64,000 nt of DNA from Flavobacterium sp. JAD_PAG50586_2 (lineage in GTDB: Bacteria; Bacteroidota; Bacteroidia; Flavobacteriales; Flavobacteriaceae), in NCBI GenBank assembly GCA_023213215.1, contig CP096136.1:1674001-1738000 (forward strand). Reading direction: 5' to 3'. How positions within the stretch are numbered: position 1 is the stretch's first letter; each line of letters begins with the position of its first letter. This document shows positions 58,370-64,000 of the stretch, in pieces. The notes under the pieces were generated by a model, which was not told where the DNA came from, did no database searches, and was given only the letters and a program-made list of their open reading frames with translations. The translations under genes were made by a program, and so were the position numbers.

Positions 58370-59764
58370 ATGAAACATCTTAACAAATTATTCGTTGCTT
58401 TGGTAATGTTAGCTGGATTCAGCTCTCAAGCACAAGACAGTAACAATCCTTGGGCGATTTCGTTTGGGGTTAACGCAGTAGATACTAGGGTAAGCGCTGC
58501 TTCTAAATTAGAAGATCAATTTTCTCAGTATTTTAATGCTAAAGATAACTGGAACATTCTTCCTTCAGTATCTTATTTAAACGTATCTAAATACGTTGGT
58601 AGTAATTTCTCTTTCGGAATTACCGGTTCTGTTAACAGAATTACTAGATTTGTGGAGCCAAGAATTGGTGAAGGTCCATATACAGTAACAAATCCTGGTG
58701 ACAAAATCTATTATGCTGCTGATGCAGTTATCAACTACAGTTTGATGAGTTTGATAAAATCTAAAACTATTGATCCTTCCCTACATATTGGTGGAGGTTA
58801 TACTTGGATTGGTGATGATATGAATGCAGGTACAGTAAACGGAGGTTTAGGATTAACTTATTGGTTTACTGAAATGGTAGGTCTTTCAGTTCGTTCTACT
58901 TACAAACATTCTTTCGAAGATGTTCGTGCAGATATGCCATCTCACATGCAACACTTTGCTGGTATTACTTTCAAATTTGGAGGTAAAGATACAGACGGTG
59001 ACGGAATCTATGATAAAGATGACGCTTGTCCGGAAGTTGCAGGTTTAAAACAATTTAACGGTTGTCCTGATACTGATGCTGACGGAATTACAGATGCTAG
59101 TGATGCTTGTCCGGATGTAGCTGGTCCAGTAGAATTTAACGGTTGTCCTGATACAGACGGAGACGGAATTGTTGACAAAGACGATGCTTGTCCAGAAGTT
59201 AAAGGTTTGAAAGAATTTGCAGGATGTCCTGATACTGATGGAGACGGAACACAAGATAAAAATGATAAATGTATCGACGTTGCAGGTCCAAAAGAAAACG
59301 GTGGTTGTCCTTGGCCAGATAGAGATGGAGATAAAGTATTAGATAAAGATGACAAATGTCCAGATGTAGCAGGAACTGTTGCTAACAACGGTTGTCCAGA
59401 AGTATCTGATGAAGTTATCAAAAGATTGAATGACTATGCTAAAACTATCTTATTTGATAGTGGTAAAGCTACATTCAAACAACAAACTATCGCAGTATTA
59501 GGAGCTATGGTAGGTATCCTTAAAGAATATCCAAACTCTAGATTCTCTATAGAAGGTCACACTGATAGCGATGGTAAAGATGCGGCTAACCAAAAACTAT
59601 CTGAAGATAGAGCTGGAGCTGTTAGAAGCTACTTAATCGAAAGCGGTATCGCTGCTGATAGATTGACTTCAATTGGTTTCGGAGAAACTAAACCAATCGA
59701 TACTAATAAAACTAAAGCTGGTAAAGCTAACAACAGAAGAACTGAAGTGAAATTAATCAAATAA
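58370..59764 (+). CDS. OmpA family outer-membrane protein with thrombospondin type-3 repeats
   Basis: A major outer-membrane protein type. Signal peptide ([22 protein letters not shown]), an eight-strand-like barrel to about residue 205, then five or six calcium-binding TSP3 repeats ([19 protein letters not shown] pattern), and a C-terminal OmpA peptidoglycan-binding domain ([29 protein letters not shown]). The start at ATG 58370 is chosen because the longer frame from 58298 precedes the signal peptide and overlaps the promoter. A strong promoter and terminator bracket it, consistent with high expression. Total 464 residues. Confidence 0.95.
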   Translation: MKHLNKLFVALVMLAGFSSQAQDSNNPWAISFGVNAVDTRVSAASKLEDQFSQYFNAKDNWNILPSVSYLNVSKYVGSNFSFGITGSVNRITRFVEPRIGEGPYTVTNPGDKIYYAADAVINYSLMSLIKSKTIDPSLHIGGGYTWIGDDMNAGTVNGGLGLTYWFTEMVGLSVRSTYKHSFEDVRADMPSHMQHFAGITFKFGGKDTDGDGIYDKDDACPEVAGLKQFNGCPDTDADGITDASDACPDVAGPVEFNGCPDTDGDGIVDKDDACPEVKGLKEFAGCPDTDGDGTQDKNDKCIDVAGPKENGGCPWPDRDGDKVLDKDDKCPDVAGTVANNGCPEVSDEVIKRLNDYAKTILFDSGKATFKQQTIAVLGAMVGILKEYPNSRFSIEGHTDSDGKDAANQKLSEDRAGAVRSYLIESGIAADRLTSIGFGETKPIDTNKTKAGKANNRRTEVKLIK

Positions 59765-59787
59765 TTTCTTCTAAAATATTTCAAAGA

Positions 59788-59817
59788 AAACGCTCCGATA
59801 TTCGGGGCGTTTTTTTA
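59788..59817 (+). terminator. Intrinsic terminator after ompA-like gene
   Basis: Stem ACGCTCCGA / TCGGGGCGT with a 3-nt loop, then T8. Confidence 0.85.
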
Positions 59818-59827
59818 TTTTTATAAC

Positions 59828-62587
59828 ATGTCAAAAATAACTTTTCTTCACCAGCTTGCTCAGGAAGTTTTAAAAACCCATTCCGATAAGTTATCAGAAC
59901 TTACCATTGTCCTCCCCAACAAAAGAGCCAAAGTTTTTTTGCTGGATGAATTAAAATCATTAGTATCCCAAAACGTTTTTGCTCCCGAAATAATAAGCAT
60001 CGAGGACTTCATTCAGGATGTTGCGGGCGTTCGTTCTATTGACAGCGTGGAACTGCTTTTCGAATTTTATGAAGTCTATCTCTCTATTACAGAAAAGGAC
60101 AAGCAGGAATCCTTCGAGAGCTTTGCCAATTGGGCGAAAACACTATTACAGGACTTTAACGAAATCGACCGTTATCTTTTAAATCCGGATGCTATATTAA
60201 AGTATCTCGAAAACATAAAGGAAATTGAACACTGGTCCGTTGATATCGAAAAAAGGACTGAACTGATTGAAAAACATTTGGCGTTTTGGAAAAAACTCCC
60301 CAATTACTACCACACTCTTTATCAATATCTACTCAATAAAAGCATTGGCTACCAAGGATTGATTTACCGCGAAGCTGTTGAGAATCTAAACCACTTTTCG
60401 GAAAACAATGCGGATAAGGAATTTGTATTTGCGGGATTTAATGCACTCAATCAAGCGGAGGAAAAAATCATCCAGCACCTTTTAGCATTGGATAATGCAA
60501 AGATTTATTGGGATATTGATGAAACCTTATTGTCTGATCCGTTTCATGATGCCGGACTTTTTCAGCGGAGGTTTAAATCGGAATGGATTCATTACAAAAC
60601 CAATCCGTACGAATGGATTGTAAACGATTTTAAGGAAGAAAAGAACATCCAGGTCATTGCTACATCAAAATCGATTGGACAGGCTAAAATAGCGGGTAGC
60701 ATTATCGAAAAACATATTGAGCAGAACAATTCCAATCTTCAGAATGTAGCTTTGGTACTTGGCGAAGAGAATCTATTGCTCCCGGTTTTACATTCGCTCC
60801 CCAATACGGTCAATGCGCTAAATATCACTATGGGTTTTTCGAGTAAAAATAATCCTGCACAACTCTTAATAGCAAAACTATTCAAACTGCATAGCAACGC
60901 CTTGAACCGAAATGCATCGAGTTATGTGATGTATTACAAAGACGTTTTAGATATCCTGACGCATCCTTTGATTGAGCCTTATGTGCAGGCGAACGAGTTG
61001 GTCAATCGAATCAACAGGAACAACTTTACCTTTATTACCCACAAGAAATTAGCAGAGCTGCATCCGGAAGGGAACGAACTTTTTCAGTTTCTATTTCAGA
61101 AATGGGACAACAGTTCGGTTACGGTTTTAGAGAATCTATCCCAAATCCTGCTTAAGATCAAAGCCAATCTTAGCTATGAAAATGAGGAAGAGAAGATAAC
61201 AAATGCCTTTGTCTATTCGATATTTAAGGTCATCAATAAAATGATTTCCTATTTTTCGGAACATACCCAGATTGACGATATCAAAACACTACACGCCATT
61301 TACAAACAGGTAATCGATGTGGCGGAAGTCTCCTTTGAAGGGGAACCTCTGAATGGTTTACAGCTTATGGGAGTACTCGAAAGCCGTGTGCTCGATTTTG
61401 AAACCGTAATCATCACTTCGGTTAATGAAGGTAAATTCCCAGCCGGAAAAAGCACTAATTCGTTTATTCCCTACGATGTCAAAAAGGAGTATGGCTTACC
61501 GACCTTCAAGGAAAAAGATGCGATTTATACGTATCACTTCTATCATCTGCTACAGCGTGCCAAAAACATTTACCTGATTTACAATTCAGATAGTGAAGGC
61601 TTTGATGCCGGAGAAAAAAGCCGCTTCATTACCCAGTTGGAAGTCGAAAAGCAGCCCAATCACCACCTGTCATTTCAATATTATAATGCTGATGTGCCCA
61701 ATATCGCGCACCAACCTATCGTAGTGCCCAAAACAGAAAGTGTCATGCTACGCCTCCGCGAGATTGCCGAAAAAGGATTCTCTCCATCGTCTTTAACAAC
61801 CTACATACGCAATCCGATGCAGTTTTATTTCCAGCGTGTGCTGCGTATTTTGGAAACAGATGAGGTAGAAGAGAATATTGCTGTTAATACTTTGGGGACA
61901 ATCATTCACGGTGCGTTAGAGGAATTATACAAGCCGTTTGTTGGTAGGATTTTGACGGTTGATGATATCAATCAAAGCCTTGCCAAAATAGACGTTGAGG
62001 TTTTAAAACAGTTCCGGGAGATTTATAAAGAAGGAGAAATAAACAAAGGAAGAAACTTACTGGCTTTTGAAGTGGCCAAAAGAAACGTCCTCAATTTCCT
62101 GAAATCAGAACTAGAAGCTTTAGAGAATGGGGATGAAGTCCAGATTGTAGCGTTGGAAACCACTTTCGAAAGAACTTTAACCGATGAGCGCCTGCCGTTT
62201 CCGGTATTGATTAAAGGTAACGTAGATCGAATCGAACTCCGCAACGGAAAGGTCAGGATTGTCGATTATAAAACCGGAAAGGTAGAGCAACGCAACGTTA
62301 CCCTAAAAGACTGGAACGGCCTGACTGATGATATCAAAAACGAGAAGATTATCCAGGTGCTTGCCTATGCTTTTATGTATGAAGAAATAGCAAACGGACA
62401 GGAAATGGAAGCCGGTATTATTTCATTTAAGAATTTAAAATCAGGATTTTTGCCTTTTCAATTTAAGCAGGATAAAGACATTGCAGTAGTTATTACTCCT
62501 CAAATAATGGAGAACTACTTGGAACAGATTGTGATTTTACTTCGGGAAATATTGGATATTGATATTCCATTTGTAGAAAAAGTTTAG
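59828..62587 (+). CDS. AddB-like PD-(D/E)XK nuclease family protein
   Basis: A 919-residue partner of the AddA-like helicase-nuclease. The N-terminal half is an inactivated helicase fold: LTIVLPNKRAKVFLLDEL stands where a Walker A would be, and there is no GKT/S. The C-terminal nuclease has FSPSSLTTYIRNPMQFYFQR, LGTIIHGALEELY, and VRIVDYKTGKV with the catalytic Asp/Lys. No cysteine occurs in the whole protein, so the four-cysteine iron-sulfur clamp of Bacillus AddB is absent, as in other Bacteroidota versions. It is separated from addA by kbl and ompA rather than being adjacent. Confidence 0.9.
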   Translation: MSKITFLHQLAQEVLKTHSDKLSELTIVLPNKRAKVFLLDELKSLVSQNVFAPEIISIEDFIQDVAGVRSIDSVELLFEFYEVYLSITEKDKQESFESFANWAKTLLQDFNEIDRYLLNPDAILKYLENIKEIEHWSVDIEKRTELIEKHLAFWKKLPNYYHTLYQYLLNKSIGYQGLIYREAVENLNHFSENNADKEFVFAGFNALNQAEEKIIQHLLALDNAKIYWDIDETLLSDPFHDAGLFQRRFKSEWIHYKTNPYEWIVNDFKEEKNIQVIATSKSIGQAKIAGSIIEKHIEQNNSNLQNVALVLGEENLLLPVLHSLPNTVNALNITMGFSSKNNPAQLLIAKLFKLHSNALNRNASSYVMYYKDVLDILTHPLIEPYVQANELVNRINRNNFTFITHKKLAELHPEGNELFQFLFQKWDNSSVTVLENLSQILLKIKANLSYENEEEKITNAFVYSIFKVINKMISYFSEHTQIDDIKTLHAIYKQVIDVAEVSFEGEPLNGLQLMGVLESRVLDFETVIITSVNEGKFPAGKSTNSFIPYDVKKEYGLPTFKEKDAIYTYHFYHLLQRAKNIYLIYNSDSEGFDAGEKSRFITQLEVEKQPNHHLSFQYYNADVPNIAHQPIVVPKTESVMLRLREIAEKGFSPSSLTTYIRNPMQFYFQRVLRILETDEVEENIAVNTLGTIIHGALEELYKPFVGRILTVDDINQSLAKIDVEVLKQFREIYKEGEINKGRNLLAFEVAKRNVLNFLKSELEALENGDEVQIVALETTFERTLTDERLPFPVLIKGNVDRIELRNGKVRIVDYKTGKVEQRNVTLKDWNGLTDDIKNEKIIQVLAYAFMYEEIANGQEMEAGIISFKNLKSGFLPFQFKQDKDIAVVITPQIMENYLEQIVILLREILDIDIPFVEKV

Positions 62588-62610
62588 GGAGATGTAAAAT
62601 AGTAAAAAAT

Positions 62611-62665
62611 GTGCACAAAAAGTGTACTTCTAATTCAGATTTCAATAAGAACTTTGCCGGCAAAG
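62611..62665 (+). promoter_or_regulatory. Palindromic control element resembling the peptide-cassette leader
   Basis: GTGCAC-AAAAA-GTGTAC (62611-62627), then TTCTAATT...TTTCAATAAGAACTTTGCC and GGCAAAGAATTATAG. Copies at 35592 and 36863 share GTACAC-N5-GTGTAC, TTCAAATA...TTTG(C/G)CC and, in copy 2, GCCGGCAAAGATGATAG. Probable promoter of the GxxExxY gene. Confidence 0.45.
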
Positions 62666-62675
62666 AATTATAGAT

Positions 62676-63092
62676 ATGACAAAATCTTATTTAAAGGATT
62701 TGACTCATCAGATAAACAGTGCTGCATTAGAAGTTCATGAATTCCTCGGCCCGGGATTATTAGAAGATGTTTACGAGAAATGTTTGAGGAAGGAATTAGC
62801 TGAAAGGGGAATTTCATTTCAGACAGGGTTATCTGTCCCTGTTAAGTTTAAAGGAATAGAACTCGAAACTAATTTGAAGTGCGGAATATTTGTTGAAAAT
62901 TGTATAGTAGTGGAATCTAAGGCAATCCAAAGCATAGAATCAATCCATCAGGCTGAAATATTAACTTATATGAAGCTTCTGGACGCGCCTGTGGGCATTT
63001 TATTTAATTTCCATACTGTAAACCTGTTCGGTGAAGGTCAGAAAACATTCGTAAATGAAGTCTACAGGAATAACTTTGGGTCACATGGCTAA
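62676..63092 (+). CDS. GxxExxY family protein
   Basis: A 138-residue soluble protein with the family motif GPGLLEDVYEKCL (G-x-x-E-x-x-Y), conserved LKCGIFVENCIVVESKAIQ (a PD-(D/E)XK-like E-x-K strand) and a final NFHTVNLFGEGQKTFVN. The family is of unknown function, common in Bacteroidota, and its fold resembles restriction-type nucleases, so nuclease activity has been proposed. Single gene, with the palindromic element upstream. Confidence 0.9.
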   Translation: MTKSYLKDLTHQINSAALEVHEFLGPGLLEDVYEKCLRKELAERGISFQTGLSVPVKFKGIELETNLKCGIFVENCIVVESKAIQSIESIHQAEILTYMKLLDAPVGILFNFHTVNLFGEGQKTFVNEVYRNNFGSHG

Positions 63093-63108
63093 TGCAGTAT
63101 GCCTTAAA

Positions 63109-63890
63109 TTAAACCTTCTTCAAAAAATCTACCAACACTTTCTTTAATTCCTTTTCATTTTCAATGTGTGACATATGTCCGTCTGCGAAAGTTGTCAGTT
63201 CGACTTTTGTGCCTTCTATCTGTTCGATGGTTTCGGCGTAAGGCAATACAGGGTCTTCTTCTCCCAGTACCAATTGTATTGGATAAGGCGCAAAATGAAG
63301 CAGTACTTCGCGGTCTTTCCTGATTTTCATGCCTTCGAGTGCAGCCACGATTCCCTGTAGTGGAGTTTTGAGTGCTTCTTTTTGGTTTTCTCGATTTCCT
63401 TAGCTAGTCTCTCCCGGTTGTCTTCACTAAATAAGTTGGCGATGGACATGCTGACGAAGTTGGTGTAATCGTGTTTTACACAAACAATCGCGCGGTCCCG
63501 GTTTATCTTTCGTTCATCACTATCAGCCCTAGCAGTCGAGTTTAGAAGAAAAAGGCCTTTAACATGATCCGGATACAATTCGGCGAAAGCCAACGCAACA
63601 TAACCTCCCATCGAATGCCCAACCAACACCACTTTGCGAAGCCGAAGGTAAATCAGGACAGCATAAACCATATCCGCCTGGTCTTCCATAGCGTGGACGT
63701 AACCTAAAGATTCGGTCTCGCCGTGGCCCAATAAATCTATGGTAATCACACGATGGTTTTTGGTCAAAGTGTCGATGTATTTGTCCCACATGGATTTATT
63801 CTCAAGGAAACCGTGCAATAACAAAACAGCCGTGCCTTTACCTTGGTCGGTATAAGAGATTTTGGTGTTTTTATATACGATTTGCTTCAT
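63109..63890 (-). CDS. Alpha/beta hydrolase (frame break)
   Basis: A soluble serine hydrolase of about 260 residues. N-terminal KGTAVLLLHGFLENKSMWDK, nucleophile elbow GHSMGGYVALAFAELYP (Ser), and the C-terminal part with GEEDPVLPYAETIEQI (Asp) and the His in DGHMSHIENEKEL, so the triad is complete. The T5 run at 63379-63383 lacks one T (A on the coding strand); restoring it gives KTKKEALKTPLQGIVAALEGM. Substrate unknown. Confidence 0.93.
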
Positions 63891-63910
63891 GGCTCAAAAA
63901 TAGGGTTTTG

Positions 63911-63976
63911 AGAGACAAGAGGCAAGAGAAAAGAAGCAAGAATAAAGAAGCAAGAGTAAAGAAGCAAGAGAAAGAC
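63911..63976. repeat. Purine-rich 14-bp tandem repeat
   Basis: AAAGAAGCAAGANT-type units repeated about four times near the right edge, upstream of the hydrolase gene. Simple sequence; no other signal seen. Confidence 0.6.
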
Positions 63977-64000
63977 AACTTTCCTTCACCATCCAAAACT

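Noticed and set aside
1..64000. CRISPR array, prophage, IS element, tRNA or rRNA
   Set aside because: No regularly spaced 25-40 bp direct repeats, no transposase, integrase or phage structural genes, and no cloverleaf or rRNA-like sequence were recognised.

Overview
The window looks like chromosomal sequence from a Flavobacterium-like member of the Bacteroidota. It is AT-rich, and many intergenic regions carry the Bacteroidota -7 element TAnnTTTG with a TTG-type -33 element. It encodes a PorZ-like type IX secretion (T9SS) protein, GLPGLI-family proteins, an IPExxxVDY-family protein and a THC0290_0291-like protein, and has the order acpP-fabF-rnc-IPExxxVDY-pyk. No phage, transposase, CRISPR, rRNA or tRNA was seen.

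Layout. 1-2776: 5' part of a very large secreted FN3/CUB protein (minus strand, running off the left edge). 2965-10083: hflX, a THC0290_0291-like protein, gdhA, porZ, recO. 10281-17959: ileS, a DksA-like gene, an inserted convergent wecF/wecE pair for Fuc4NAc sugars, lspA, a folate cyclo-ligase. 18778-24599: uvrC, a patatin/outer-membrane-barrel fusion, an APC permease. 24840-29310: aromatic amino acid breakdown (hmgA, hppD, tryptophan 2,3-dioxygenase) with a probable small RNA. 29318-35169: M23 peptidase, pgi, small membrane protein, RlpA, CYTH enzyme, dinB. 35564-40928: a duplicated cassette of tiny secreted two-cysteine peptides, GLPGLI proteins and a plug/barrel outer-membrane protein. 40985-48547: BI-1, pyk, IPExxxVDY, rnc, fabF, acpP, then divergent purN, rnhA, a PfkB kinase. 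48646-53831: purF, three tandem copies of a small RNA gene, sodA, a GNAT and a secreted HExxH protein. 53845-62587: AddA-like helicase-nuclease, kbl, OmpA, AddB-like nuclease. 62676-64000: a GxxExxY protein and an alpha/beta hydrolase.

Two regions are least explained by known biology. One is the peptide/GLPGLI/outer-membrane cassette with its duplicated 5' leader: two 160-bp leader copies, each with a 17-bp palindrome, three short peptides with a conserved W/F-x-G...SCG...C pattern, and strong terminators after the peptide genes. The other is the array of three small RNA genes after purF, each with its own promoter, a conserved hairpin and a terminator whose stem changes sequence but keeps pairing.

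Quality warning. At least 18 single-base frame breaks interrupt otherwise normal genes (hflX, uvrC, hmgA, DUF3108, M23, pgi, peptide 1, both GLPGLI genes, pyk, rnc twice, rnhA, pfkB, addA, kbl, hydrolase). Nearly all are one base missing from a mononucleotide run. This pattern points to sequencing or assembly error rather than pseudogenes, so broken genes are given as full-length spans with the break position.
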